Below, piece after piece: positions 25,521 to 34,759 of a DNA stretch of 64,000 nucleotides. Position 1 is the first letter of the stretch, and every line of letters starts with the position of its first letter. A model generated the notes under the pieces. That model had not been told where the DNA came from and searched no databases. It saw nothing but the letters and a program-made list of their open reading frames with translations. The DNA comes from Bradyrhizobium sp. 138 (lineage in GTDB: Bacteria; Pseudomonadota; Alphaproteobacteria; Rhizobiales; Xanthobacteraceae). The stretch covers positions 279,086-343,085 of the forward strand of contig NZ_JADPKT010000084.1 in assembly GCF_023074075.1 (NCBI RefSeq), given 5' to 3'. The position numbers were made by a program, and so were the translations under genes.

Positions 25521-25766
25521 TTACTTGGTATTGGTCATGCCCTTGCTGCTCTGGTTCGTCATGGTGCCGCCCTGGTCCGAGCCGGGACCGGAGCCGCCCT
25601 GGGAAGGATCCGCGCCCTTCGGCGACTTGGTGTTGGCGCCGGTGGTCTGTGATGACGACATCGAGGACCCGTGCTTGGCCTTGTGCGACTTGGCCTGCGC
25701 GGCGAGCGGTGCGGCGGCGAGGCCGGCTGCCAACATTAAGGCGAGAGCGAGCTTGGTCGTTGTCAT
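25521..25766 (-). CDS. Small secreted Ser/Gly/Thr-rich protein
   Basis: This 81-residue protein has a clear signal peptide (about 1-25, ending LAAQAKS). The mature part is low-complexity and likely disordered, rich in Ser, Gly, Thr, Lys and Met. No family is known to me. An exact EcfG-type promoter lies 39 bp upstream, and the terminator at 25471 follows. Confidence 0.65.
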   Translation of the reverse strand: MTTTKLALALMLAAGLAAAPLAAQAKSHKAKHGSSMSSSQTTGANTKSPKGADPSQGGSGPGSDQGGTMTNQSSKGMTNTK

Positions 25767-25804
25767 GCGAGGGGACTCCCTGAGTTAAAATGACGCAGGC
25801 AGCC

Positions 25805-25829
25805 AACCGCGATTCGCCACAGGAGTTCC
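25805..25829 (-). promoter_or_regulatory. EcfG-type stress promoter (GGAAC-N16-GGTT)
   Basis: The minus strand reads GGAAC (25825-25829), 16 bases, GGTT (25805-25808), 39 bp before the secreted protein start at 25766. Confidence 0.7.
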
Positions 25830-25861
25830 CGGCAAAGCACCCAGCCCGCTTCACGCTCGCT

Positions 25862-26119
25862 TCAAGATTGCTTGTCCTCTGCGAGGATGAACACGACGCC
25901 GGTGAGGGTCGCGCCGATCGCGAACGTCGTCACCAATGTGAGGGCAAAAACGATCGCTGCCTGGCTTCCACCGTGATTGAGCAGGCTGGCCACGGCGGGA
26001 TTGCACAGGATCAGCGCGAGACTGAAGGCGAGGCCGAGGGCTGCGCCCATCATTGTATGGGTCATCAGCTTGATGAGGCCGGCAGGAGAGATCAGGTCCG
26101 ACGACTTTTTTGCGCGCAT
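25862..26119 (-). CDS. Small two-helix membrane protein
   Basis: This 85-residue protein has two hydrophobic segments (about 18-40 and 50-76) and a basic head (MRAKKSSD). The start is decided by the promoter: an exact EcfG-type box ends at 26147, so upstream in-frame ATGs at 26143 and 26173 would lie in or before the promoter. Function is unknown. Confidence 0.65.
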   Translation of the reverse strand: MRAKKSSDLISPAGLIKLMTHTMMGAALGLAFSLALILCNPAVASLLNHGGSQAAIVFALTLVTTFAIGATLTGVVFILAEDKQS

Positions 26120-26146
26120 GGGAACTGCATCCCGATCTGGCATGCA

Positions 26147-26171
26147 AACGCGGGCGATAGCCGCTGGTTCC
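26147..26171 (-). promoter_or_regulatory. EcfG-type stress promoter (GGAAC-N16-CGTT)
   Basis: This is a full consensus match: GGAAC (26167-26171), 16 bases, CGTT (26147-26150), 28 bp before the start at 26119. Confidence 0.75.
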
Positions 26172-26260
26172 AAATAAATGAAGGAATTGTCATCACCGGC
26201 TTCATCCGACGTTCATGCCGGCCTTGCGAGGATGAGCGCCGTCAAAACGGGACATTCGAT

Positions 26261-26482
26261 ATGGGCAAGGTAGTCTTTCTGTACCGCTCGCTGGCTTATC
26301 GCAACGCGGCCGCGGACATTCTGCGCAAGGCGCGCAAGCTGCCGCGAGGTGCGGAGCGAAGCGCGGCTCGCCGCTATGCCAGGGCACTGCGCGATCTCGC
26401 TCGAACCGAAGCCTGGCTCGAAGGCCGGGTCGCGCGCGAACCGCGGATGGCACGACGCATGAAGAGTGCGGCGTCCGGCTAG
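26261..26482 (+). CDS. Small basic hypothetical protein
   Basis: This 73-residue protein is rich in Arg and Ala (MGKVVFLYRSLAYRNAAAD...). It is probably helical and may bind nucleic acid. The longer in-frame extension upstream looks like antisense of the 25862 gene, so I use the ATG at 26261. The ribosome site is weak. It ends against a dispersed repeat. Confidence 0.45.
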   Translation: MGKVVFLYRSLAYRNAAADILRKARKLPRGAERSAARRYARALRDLARTEAWLEGRVAREPRMARRMKSAASG

Positions 26483-26684
26483 AGCATGATCCGGAAAAGT
26501 GCGCAGCGGTTTTCCGAAAAGATCATGCTCAAACGACAACCTAAAGCGCGATGGTGATTCATCCTAATCGCATCGCGCTTTAGAGCATTCCACTTCGATT
26601 GAATCGAAACGGAAGCTATCGAGCCTCGTCTTGACGCGTTTTCCCGGCGTGAAACGGACTCCACTTCGCTGGAAAACGCTCTAG
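26482..26684. repeat. Rhizobial mosaic repeat with three hairpins (RIME-like)
   Basis: The first module is GAGCATGATC (26482-26491) inverted at 26521-26530, with an inner CGGAAAA/TTTTCCG pair. The second is AAAGCGCGATG with CATCGCGCTTT. The third begins AGAGCATTCCACTTCG and closes with GGAAAACGCTCT. This matches the intergenic mosaic elements known across rhizobia. It reaches the stop of the kinase gene at 26681 and may serve as its transcript end. Confidence 0.85.
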
Positions 26685-28171
26685 CCGGAAGCGCGCTGCA
26701 ATTCGGCGGAGCCGGCCTCGTCGAATTTGCCGGATGTGGTCGTCGCCGTCGTCTTGCGTGTCAACGGCACCTCCAGGCGGCACAACAGACCCTCGGCTCG
26801 CCAATCGAACTGCGCCTGTCCACCAAGCTGGGACTCGACGCTCGCGAGCAGGCTCCGGGTGCCGAAGCCGCGAGATTTCGGAGTCATGACGAGTGGACCG
26901 CCGGATTCCTCCCAGCTCAGCGTCAGCACTTGATCCTTGACCTGCCAGCCGATCGTGAGCCGTCCCGACCTGGTCGAGAGGGCGCCATACTTGGCCGAGT
27001 TGGTGAAGAGCTCGTGCAACGCGAGCGCCAGCGTCTGGGCCGTCGCCGGCAGCAACTGGACCTCCGGACCCGCCAAGATGATCTGGCCACCGAGCGAATA
27101 GGGCGCAAGCTCCTCGTCGATCAGCCTGGAGAGCTCGGCACCCTGCCAGCTCGACAGTGACAGGATGGTGTGCACGCGCGCCAGCGCATTGATGCGTCCC
27201 TCGACGGCGTTGACATAGGCCTTGACCTCGTCGGCACGGGTGAGGCGCACGATCGACTGCGCCAGCGCCAGCGCATTCTTGGCGCGATGATCGACTTCCC
27301 GCGCCAGCAGATTCTGCCGCTCCTCGGCGCGCTTGCGTTCGGTGATGTCCACGGTGACGCCGCTCACGCGCACGACGCGACTGCTCTCGTCCACCGTTGC
27401 TGCCGCCGTGCCGACGCACCAGCGCACCTCTCCGTCGGGCCTGATGATGCGGAACTCGGTCTCGTAGGCGCGCGTGCCCTTGTTGAACTCGGCAATCGCC
27501 TTGCGCAACTGATCGACGTCGTCGGGATGCAACAGCGCCTGAACGTTGGCCGGGTTGACCTCGAAGCTCTCGGGGCTGACGCCGAAGATGCGATACTGCC
27601 CCTCGTCCCACATCCAGTCGCCGCTGATCCAGTCCCAATCCCAGGAGCCCATCTTGCCGGCGGCGATCGCCATGCTGCGCCGCTGCTCGCTCTCGCGCAG
27701 CTTCGCGGTGGAGTTTTCCAGCTCCGCCGTGCGTGCGCGGACGCGATCCTCCAGCTCCTGGTTCAGCCGTTCGAGCTCGCGGGTCTTGCGGTAGAGCTCG
27801 GCGAACACCTTGATCTTGGCACGCAGCACCTCCGGCACGACCGGTACCGGCACGTAGTCGACCGCGCCCATCTCGTAGCCGCGCAACCGGTCGATGTCGC
27901 TGACCTGGATGGCGGAGATGAAGATCATCGCGGTCTTCTGGAAGCGCGGATGCTCGCGGATCATTGCGGCGAGCTCGAAGCCGTCGAGCTCGGGCATGCA
28001 GACGTCGACCAGGATCACCGCGATCTCGGTCTTGAGCAGCAGCTCCAGCGCCTCGCGCCCGGACGAGGCGATCACGAGGTTCTCGCCGAGCTCCTTCAGG
28101 ATCACCTCATAGGCGAGCAGCTTTGCCGGCTGGTCGTCGACGAGGAGGATGTTGACCTTTTCGTGGTCCAT
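26681..28171 (-). CDS. Receiver-PAS-HWE family histidine kinase
   Basis: This 496-residue soluble protein has a receiver domain (6-120, phospho-acceptor D56), a coiled coil (125-165), a PAS/PAC domain (170-285) and an HWE-type kinase core. The core has the phospho-His in EVDHRAKNAL (H295), the N-box LHELFTNSAKYGALS (385-399) and the WEESGG signature (420-425). The receiver has VPVPVVP where most receivers carry a Lys-Pro. HWE/HisKA2 kinases of alphaproteobacteria often phosphorylate PhyR-like stress regulators. The gene starts 13 bp after the stop of the poly-HAMP kinase, so the two form an operon and probably a phosphorelay. Confidence 0.88.
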   Translation of the reverse strand: MDHEKVNILLVDDQPAKLLAYEVILKELGENLVIASSGREALELLLKTEIAVILVDVCMPELDGFELAAMIREHPRFQKTAMIFISAIQVSDIDRLRGYEMGAVDYVPVPVVPEVLRAKIKVFAELYRKTRELERLNQELEDRVRARTAELENSTAKLRESEQRRSMAIAAGKMGSWDWDWISGDWMWDEGQYRIFGVSPESFEVNPANVQALLHPDDVDQLRKAIAEFNKGTRAYETEFRIIRPDGEVRWCVGTAAATVDESSRVVRVSGVTVDITERKRAEERQNLLAREVDHRAKNALALAQSIVRLTRADEVKAYVNAVEGRINALARVHTILSLSSWQGAELSRLIDEELAPYSLGGQIILAGPEVQLLPATAQTLALALHELFTNSAKYGALSTRSGRLTIGWQVKDQVLTLSWEESGGPLVMTPKSRGFGTRSLLASVESQLGGQAQFDWRAEGLLCRLEVPLTRKTTATTTSGKFDEAGSAELQRASG

Positions 28172-28184
28172 TCTCGGATCCAAC

Positions 28185-31100
28185 TCAGCGGTGCAGCCAC
28201 ATGCGGATCGCAAGCAGCAATTGATCGGTGTTGACGGGTTTGGCGAGGTAATCGGACGCGCCGGCTTCGAGGCATTTCTCCCGGTCGCCTTTCATCGCCT
28301 TGGCGGTCAGCGCGATGATCGGAAGGCGGGCGAAGGCCGGATTTTCGCGAATGACGCCGATGGTCTGATAGCCATCCATCTGCGGCATCATGATGTCCAT
28401 CAGCACGATGGCGATCTCCGGGTTGGATTCGACCAGCGTCACCGCTTCGCTGCCGGTCGTCGCCGTCAGCACTTTCATGCCGCGCCGTTCCAGCACGCTC
28501 GACAGCGCGAAGATGTTGCGGGCATCGTCGTCGACGAGCAGCGCGGTCTTGCCGATCAGATCCTCGTCGGAACTGTTCAGCTTCTCCAGCATGCGCTGCT
28601 TCTCGACCGGAAGTTCCGTGATGACTCGGTGCAGGAACAGCGCGGTCTCGTCGAGCAGGCGCTCGGGCGATTCCACACCCTTGACCACGATGCTGCGCGC
28701 CATGGTGTGGAGCTCCGCATCCTCTTCCGCCGAGAGCTCGCGGCCGGTGAATACGACGACCGGAATGTTCGACAGCGCCTCGTCGTTGCGGATCTGGTCC
28801 AGGACCTCGAAGCCGCTCATGTCGGGCAGCCTGAGGTCGAGCACCACGCAGTCGCATGGCGCCTCGCGCAGCGTCGAGAGCGCGCCTGCGCCGGTGTCGG
28901 TCGTTACGATCTCGATGTCGTCGTGGTGCAGCAGCTCGCGGATCGAGAGCTGCTCGGCTTCGTTGTCCTCGACGATCAGGAGCCGCTTGCGCCGCGGCCG
29001 CGCATATTCCTTGATCTGCGTCAGCGCGGCCGAGACGCCTTCGGTGGTCGTCGGCTTGTTGACGAAGGAGAACGCACCACGCGCCAGCGCGTGCTGGCGG
29101 TCCTCGTCGAGCGTGATGATCTGCACGGGGATGTGACGGGTCAGCGGATTGTGCTTGAGCTGGCTCAGCACGGTCCAGCCGAGCATGTCAGGCAGGAACA
29201 CATCGAGCGAGACTGCTCTCGGCTGGTATTGCTTGGCGAGCTCCAGCGCCTCCGCGCCGCGGGCGGCGACCAGCACCTTGAATCCCTTGTCGCGAGCGAG
29301 ATCGACCAGCACGCGCGCATAATGCGGGTCGTCCTCGACGATCAGCAGGATGCTGTCGCCGGGCTCCAGGTTGAGCCGGTCGTCGGGAAGCTGCTCGATG
29401 ACGCGCTGCTGCTCCGGCGCGGCCGGCTGCAGCGCCGGCGGCTGGTTGTGTTGTTGTGGCGCAGGCGCAGTCCGGGGCGCGAGCGTCGGGCCGGAATATT
29501 TCAGCGGCAGATAAAGCGTGAAGGAGGAGCCCTTGCCGGGCGCGCTACGCAGATGGATTTCGCCGCCGAGCAGGCCTGCCAGCTCGCGGCTGATCGCAAG
29601 CCCAAGGCCGGTGCCGCCGTACTTCCGGCTGGTGCCGGCATCCGCCTGCTGGAACGCCTCGAAGATCAGCTTCTGCTTCTCCACGGGAATGCCGATGCCG
29701 GTGTCGGACACTTCGAACGCGATCACGGCCGGCGCCGAATTCAGCACCGGGTGGTCGCTCCCCCAACCGCCGACCGCGCCGGCGACTTTGAGGCGCACCT
29801 CGCCTTCGGCGGTGAACTTGAACGCGTTGGAAAGCAGGTTCTTCAGCACCTGTTGCAAGCGCTTGGAGTCGGTGACGATGCTGCGGGGCAGGCTCGGATC
29901 GATGTCGATCTTGAAGGACAGATTGCGGTTGTCCGCCTCGTGCCGGAACGGCCGCCCGACGGTCTCGAGCAGGTTCGCGGTCAGGATTTCCTCGGCGTCG
30001 ACCGTCACCGTACCGGATTCGATCTTGGACAGATCCAGAATGTCGCTGATCAGATTGAGCAGGTCGGTGCCGGCGCCGTGGATGGTGCGGGCGAATTCGA
30101 CCTGCTTGGCTGAGAGGTTGCCGTCCGGATTGTCGGTGAGCTGCTGTCCCAGGATCAGGATCGAGTTCAGTGGCGTGCGCAGCTCGTGGCTCATATTGGC
30201 GAGGAATTCGGACTTGTACTTCGAGGTCAGCGCGAGCTCGGTCGCCTTTTCCTCCAGGGCGCGGCGGGCCTGCTCGATCTCCTGGTTCTTGCGTTCGACC
30301 TCGACGTTGCGCTCGGCGAGCTGCTGCGCCTTCTGCTCGAGCTGGTCGTTGGTCTGCTGCAATTCGCGCTGCTGAGTCTGAAGCTCGCCGGCGAGCTGCT
30401 GCGACTGCTTGAGCAGGCCTTCGGTCTGCATCGTCGCTTCGATCGAATTGAGCACGATGCCGATGGAGTCGGTGAGCTGCTCCAGGAACGTCATCTGCGA
30501 GGTCGTGAAGGAGACGAGCGAGGCGAGCTCGATCACGGCCTTGACCTGGCCCTCGAACAGCACAGGCAGCACGACGAGGTTCTTCGGCGCGACGCGGAAC
30601 AGCGCCGAATTGATCGGCACCACGTCGGACGGAATGTCGGCGACCACGCGCGGCCGCTTGTCGAGGGCGCACTGGCCGATCAGGCCGTCGCCGAACTGCA
30701 GCACGCGCTGATACGGATAAATGCCGTCGCTGGCGTAGGAGGCGAGCAGCAGAAGTTGCGGATTGTCCTCGTTCTCGACCTGGTAGATCACGCCGGTATG
30801 GGCGTTCACCAGCGGCGACAGTTCGGTGAGCAGCAGCCGGCCGACGGTGGTGAGGTCGCGCTGGCCCTGCAGCATGTTGGTGAATTTGGCGAGGTTGGTC
30901 TTCAGCCAGTCCTGCTCGGTGTTCACGTCCGTCGTGAGACGGAGGTTCGTGATCATCGTATTGATATTGTCTTTCAGCTCGGCGAGCTCGCCGCGGGCGT
31001 CGACCTGGATCGACCGCGTCAGATCGCCCTTGGTCACGGCGGTCGCCACTTCCGCGATCGCGCGCACCTGCGAGGTGAGGTTGGCCGCCAGCAGGTTGAC

Positions 31101-34100
31101 GTTGCCGGTGAGGTCCTTCCAGGTGCCGGCCGCGCGGGGCACGTCGGCCTGACCGCCGAGACGGCCTTCGACGCCGACTTCGCGCGCCACCGACGTCACC
31201 TGCTCGGCGAAGGTCGCCAGCGTCGCGGTCATGTTGTTGATGGTGTCGGCGAGGGCGGCGACCTCGCCCTTCGACTTCACGGTCAGGTTCTGCTTCAAGT
31301 CACCGTTCGCGACCGCGGTCACCACCTTGACGATGCCGCGCACCTGCTCGGTCAGGTTCACCGCCATGACGTTCACGGTGTCGGTGAGGTCCTTCCAGGT
31401 GCCGGCGACGCCGGGCACCTGGGCCTGGCCGCCGAGCTCGCCCTCGGTGCCGACTTCGCGCGCGACGCGCGTGACTTCGCCGGCGAAGGCGTTGAGCTGG
31501 TCCACCATGGTGTTGATGGTGTTCTTCAGCTCAAGGATTTCGCCCTTCACGTCGACGGTGATCTTGCGCGACAGGTCGCCGCGCGCGACAGCCGTGGTGA
31601 CTTCGGCGATGTTCCGGACCTGGGTGGTGAGGTTCGCGGCGAGCAGGTTGACGTTGTCGGTCAGATCCTTCCACGTGCCGCCGACGCCGGGCACGACGGC
31701 CTGACCGCCGAGCCGGCCTTCGGTGCCGACCTCGCGCGCCACGCGCGTCACTTCCGCGGCGAAGGAGCGCAGCTGCTCGACCATGGTGTTCAAGGTGTCC
31801 TTGAGCAGCAGGATCTCGCCGCGCACGTCCACCGTGATCTTCTTCGACAGGTCGCCGCCGGCGATCGCCGTCGCGACCTCCGCGATGTTGCGGACCTGGG
31901 CCGTCAGGTTCGAGGCCATGAAGTTGACGTTGTCGGTGAGGTCCTTCCAGGTGCCGGCGACGCCGGGCACTTCGGCCTGGCCGCCGAGCTTGCCTTCGGT
32001 GCCGACCTCGCGCGCCACGCGCGTCACTTCGCCGGCAAAACCGTTGAGCTGGTCCACCATGGTGTTGATGGTGTTCTTGAGCTCGAGGATCTCGCCCTTC
32101 ACGTCGACGGTGATCTTGCGCGACAGGTCGCCGCGCGCGACGGCAGTGGTCACTTCGGCGATGTTGCGGACCTGGGCGGTGAGGTTGCCGGCCATCGAGT
32201 TCACGCTGTCGGTGAGGTCCTTCCAGGTGCCGGCGACGCCCGGCACGTTGGCCTGACCGCCGAGGCGGCCTTCGGTGCCGACCTCGCGCGCCACGCGCGT
32301 CACCTCGCCCGCGAAGCGGTTGAGCTGGTCGACCATCGTGTTCAGCGTGTCCTTGAGCTGAAGGATCTCGCCGCGCACGTCCACGGTGATCTTGCGCGAC
32401 AGGTCGCCGCCGGCGATCGCGGTCGCCACTTCGGCGATGTTGCGGACCTGGGCGGTGAGGTTGCCCGCCATCGAGTTCACCGAGTCCGTCAAGTCCTTCC
32501 AGGTGCCGGCGACGCCGGGCACGCCGGCCTGACCGCCAAGCTTGCCGTCGGTGCCGACCTCACGGGCGACGCGCGTCACCTCGCCGGCGAAGGCGTTGAG
32601 CTGGTCGACCATGGTGTTGAGCGTCTCCTTCAGCTGAAGGATCTCGCCCGACACGTTCACCGTGATCTTCTTCGACAAATCGCCCTTGGCGACCGCCGTT
32701 GCGACCTCGGCGATGTTGCGGACCTGGCCGGTGAGGTTCGAGGCCATCGAGTTGACGCTGTCGGTGAGATCCTTCCAGGTGCCGCCGACGCCGCGCACGA
32801 CGGCCTGGCCGCCGAGCTTGCCTTCGGTGCCGACCTCGCGCGCGACGCGCGTCACTTCGCCGGCGAAGGCGTTGAGCTGGTCCACCATGGTGTTGATGGT
32901 GTCCTTCAGCTCCAGGATCTCGCCGCGCACGTCCACCGTGATCTTCTTCGAGAGGTCGCCGCCGGCGACCGCTGTCGTCACCTCCGCGATGTTACGGACC
33001 TGTGCGGTCAGGTTCGAGGCCATCGAGTTGACGCTCTCGGTGAGGTCCTTCCAGGTGCCGGCGACGCCGAGCACGTTGGCCTGGCCGCCGAGCCGACCCT
33101 CGGTGCCGACCTCGCGGGCGACGCGCGTCACTTCGCCGGCAAAGGCGTTGAGCTGGTCGACCATGGTGTTGAGCGTCTCCTTCAGCTGAAGGATCTCGCC
33201 CGAGACGTTCACCGTGATCTTCTTCGAGAGGTCGCCGCTCGCGATGGCCGTGGCGACGTCGGCGATGTTGCGGACCTGCGCGGTCAGGTTCGAGGCCATG
33301 AAGTTGACGTTGTCGGTGAGGTCCTTCCAGGTGCCTGCCACGCCGGGCACCTGGGCCTGGCCGCCGAGCTTTCCTTCCGTGCCGACCTCGCGCGCCACGC
33401 GCGTCACCTCCGAGGCGAAGGAGTTGAGCTGGTCCACCATGGTGTTGATGGTGTCCTTCAGCTCCAGGATCTCGCCGCGCACGTCCACGGTGATCTTGCG
33501 CGACAGGTCGCCGCGCGCCACGGCGGTGGTGACGTTGGCGATGTTGCGCACCTGTGCGGTCAGGTTGCCGCACATCGCGTTGACGGAATCGGTGAGGTCC
33601 TTCCAGGTGCCGGCGACACCGGGCACGATCGCCTGGCCGCCGAGCTTGCCGTCGGTGCCGACCTCGCGCGCCACGCGTGTCACTTCGGAGGCGAAGGAGC
33701 GCAGCTGGTCCACCATCGTGTTGATGGCTTCCTTGAGCTGAAGGATTTCGCCGCGGACGTCGACCGTGATCTTCTTGGAGAGGTCGCCGTTGGCGACCGC
33801 GATCGTCACCTCGGCGATGTTGCGAACCTGGTTGGTCAGGTTGTTCGCCATCGAGTTGACGCTCTCGGTGAGGTCCTTCCAGACGCCGGTCACTTCCGGC
33901 ACCTGGGCCTGGCCGCCGAGCTTGCCTTCGGTGCCGACCTCGCGCGCCACGCGCGTCACCTCGGAGGTGAACACGCCGAGCTGCTTGATCATCGTGTTGA
34001 CGATGGTCGCCGACTGCAGGAACTCGCCGCGGAGCGGCCGGCCGTCGACGTCGAGCTTGACGGTCTGGAGCAGGTCGCCTTGGGCGACGGCGGCGACTGC

Positions 34101-34481
34101 GCGCGTCACCTCGCGGGTCGGCCACAACAAATCGTCGATCAGCGTGTTGACGGAGCCTTCCATGTCGGCCCAGGAGCCGGAGGCGAGGCCGAATTTCACG
34201 CGCTGGCGCGTCTTGCCCTCGCGGCCCACCACCTGGCCGACCAGCTCGAGCTGCTGCGCCATGCGCTGGTTGGCGGCGATGATTTCATTGAACGTGTCGG
34301 CGATCTTGCCGTCGATGCCGAGATAGTCGCCGCTCATCCGCACGGAAAAGTCGCCGCTGCGCATCGCCTGCAAGGCGAGCAGCAACTCCGCCCGGGAATC
34401 AGGATCAGACATACCGTTGGCTTTTGGCTTTGGGACGCGACGACCGGAGCGTGATGCAGTTCCGGGATCGAGGTCGCTCAT
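28185..34481 (-). CDS. Soluble giant hybrid histidine kinase with tandem HAMP-type repeats
   Basis: This 2,098-residue protein has no signal or membrane helix. In order it has a degenerate HAMP-like unit (about 30-177), eleven near-identical 92-residue HAMP-type repeats (about 178-1189), a GAF domain (about 1205-1345), a long coiled coil (1350-1425), HisKA with MSHELRTPLNS (H1431), HATPase, then three receivers, the last ending the protein. The repeat architecture recalls fungal group III osmosensing kinases and bacterial soluble poly-HAMP kinases. The start was chosen for its GGGGGAA site. An exact EcfG-type promoter lies 138 bp upstream. The HWE kinase follows in the same operon. The signal sensed is unknown. 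Confidence 0.93.
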   Translation of the reverse strand: MSDLDPGTASRSGRRVPKPKANGMSDPDSRAELLLALQAMRSGDFSVRMSGDYLGIDGKIADTFNEIIAANQRMAQQLELVGQVVGREGKTRQRVKFGLASGSWADMEGSVNTLIDDLLWPTREVTRAVAAVAQGDLLQTVKLDVDGRPLRGEFLQSATIVNTMIKQLGVFTSEVTRVAREVGTEGKLGGQAQVPEVTGVWKDLTESVNSMANNLTNQVRNIAEVTIAVANGDLSKKITVDVRGEILQLKEAINTMVDQLRSFASEVTRVAREVGTDGKLGGQAIVPGVAGTWKDLTDSVNAMCGNLTAQVRNIANVTTAVARGDLSRKITVDVRGEILELKDTINTMVDQLNSFASEVTRVAREVGTEGKLGGQAQVPGVAGTWKDLTDNVNFMASNLTAQVRNIADVATAIASGDLSKKITVNVSGEILQLKETLNTMVDQLNAFAGEVTRVAREVGTEGRLGGQANVLGVAGTWKDLTESVNSMASNLTAQVRNIAEVTTAVAGGDLSKKITVDVRGEILELKDTINTMVDQLNAFAGEVTRVAREVGTEGKLGGQAVVRGVGGTWKDLTDSVNSMASNLTGQVRNIAEVATAVAKGDLSKKITVNVSGEILQLKETLNTMVDQLNAFAGEVTRVAREVGTDGKLGGQAGVPGVAGTWKDLTDSVNSMAGNLTAQVRNIAEVATAIAGGDLSRKITVDVRGEILQLKDTLNTMVDQLNRFAGEVTRVAREVGTEGRLGGQANVPGVAGTWKDLTDSVNSMAGNLTAQVRNIAEVTTAVARGDLSRKITVDVKGEILELKNTINTMVDQLNGFAGEVTRVAREVGTEGKLGGQAEVPGVAGTWKDLTDNVNFMASNLTAQVRNIAEVATAIAGGDLSKKITVDVRGEILLLKDTLNTMVEQLRSFAAEVTRVAREVGTEGRLGGQAVVPGVGGTWKDLTDNVNLLAANLTTQVRNIAEVTTAVARGDLSRKITVDVKGEILELKNTINTMVDQLNAFAGEVTRVAREVGTEGELGGQAQVPGVAGTWKDLTDTVNVMAVNLTEQVRGIVKVVTAVANGDLKQNLTVKSKGEVAALADTINNMTATLATFAEQVTSVAREVGVEGRLGGQADVPRAAGTWKDLTGNVNLLAANLTSQVRAIAEVATAVTKGDLTRSIQVDARGELAELKDNINTMITNLRLTTDVNTEQDWLKTNLAKFTNMLQGQRDLTTVGRLLLTELSPLVNAHTGVIYQVENEDNPQLLLLASYASDGIYPYQRVLQFGDGLIGQCALDKRPRVVADIPSDVVPINSALFRVAPKNLVVLPVLFEGQVKAVIELASLVSFTTSQMTFLEQLTDSIGIVLNSIEATMQTEGLLKQSQQLAGELQTQQRELQQTNDQLEQKAQQLAERNVEVERKNQEIEQARRALEEKATELALTSKYKSEFLANMSHELRTPLNSILILGQQLTDNPDGNLSAKQVEFARTIHGAGTDLLNLISDILDLSKIESGTVTVDAEEILTANLLETVGRPFRHEADNRNLSFKIDIDPSLPRSIVTDSKRLQQVLKNLLSNAFKFTAEGEVRLKVAGAVGGWGSDHPVLNSAPAVIAFEVSDTGIGIPVEKQKLIFEAFQQADAGTSRKYGGTGLGLAISRELAGLLGGEIHLRSAPGKGSSFTLYLPLKYSGPTLAPRTAPAPQQHNQPPALQPAAPEQQRVIEQLPDDRLNLEPGDSILLIVEDDPHYARVLVDLARDKGFKVLVAARGAEALELAKQYQPRAVSLDVFLPDMLGWTVLSQLKHNPLTRHIPVQIITLDEDRQHALARGAFSFVNKPTTTEGVSAALTQIKEYARPRRKRLLIVEDNEAEQLSIRELLHHDDIEIVTTDTGAGALSTLREAPCDCVVLDLRLPDMSGFEVLDQIRNDEALSNIPVVVFTGRELSAEEDAELHTMARSIVVKGVESPERLLDETALFLHRVITELPVEKQRMLEKLNSSDEDLIGKTALLVDDDARNIFALSSVLERRGMKVLTATTGSEAVTLVESNPEIAIVLMDIMMPQMDGYQTIGVIRENPAFARLPIIALTAKAMKGDREKCLEAGASDYLAKPVNTDQLLLAIRMWLHR
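30915..33950 (-). repeat. Eleven tandem 276-bp repeats within the kinase gene
   Basis: Each unit encodes 92 residues running from VAREVGTEGKLGGQA through GTWKDLT, NLTAQVRNIAEV, GDLSKKITV and INTMVDQL to EVTR. Units 1-9 differ at only a few positions each; units 10 and 11 are more diverged. The DNA is also highly similar, so unit number could change by recombination. Confidence 0.93.
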
Positions 34482-34618
34482 ACTGATTCCCCCGCAGGCG
34501 CCGGCCGAATCCAAGGCGTGACGCATTTGCTCGAAATAGAGCGTCAGCCAAATTCGAAATCAAGCGCCAAGGAGCGGCGCTTGAAAATGGAACCTGCTTT
34601 GCTCAGCCCGATGCTGAC

Positions 34619-34643
34619 AACGGCGATCGGCCGAATTGGTTCC
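34619..34643 (-). promoter_or_regulatory. EcfG-type stress promoter of the kinase operon (GGAAC-N16-CGTT)
   Basis: This is a full consensus match on the minus strand: GGAAC (34639-34643), 16 bases, CGTT (34619-34622), 138 bp upstream of the chosen kinase start. Confidence 0.72.
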
Positions 34644-34709
34644 ATGCGAATTCGGAAGGAAATGGCGTGGGCGGCCCGGCGCCTCATCCATCCGTCACCG
34701 GCACCCTTC

Positions 34710-34735
34710 GGAACGGAGCGCCGAGCCTTGTGGTT
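34710..34735 (+). promoter_or_regulatory. EcfG-like promoter (GGAAC-N17-GGTT)
   Basis: GGAAC at 34710-34714 and GGTT at 34732-34735 are separated by 17 bases, 25 bp before the ATG at 34760. Spacing is one base longer than the other sites. Confidence 0.5.
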
Positions 34736-34759
34736 AGCCCGCAAAGAGGGAGAACGGAC

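Noticed and set aside
30915..33950. CRISPR-like periodicity
   Set aside because: The 276-bp units are contiguous, in frame and encode HAMP-type domains; there are no spacers.
30186..34454. 1,422-codon open frame on the plus strand opposite the poly-HAMP kinase
   Set aside because: It exists because the GC-rich repeats lack stops in that frame; its protein is a low-complexity mirror of the repeat and has no ribosome site or known domain.
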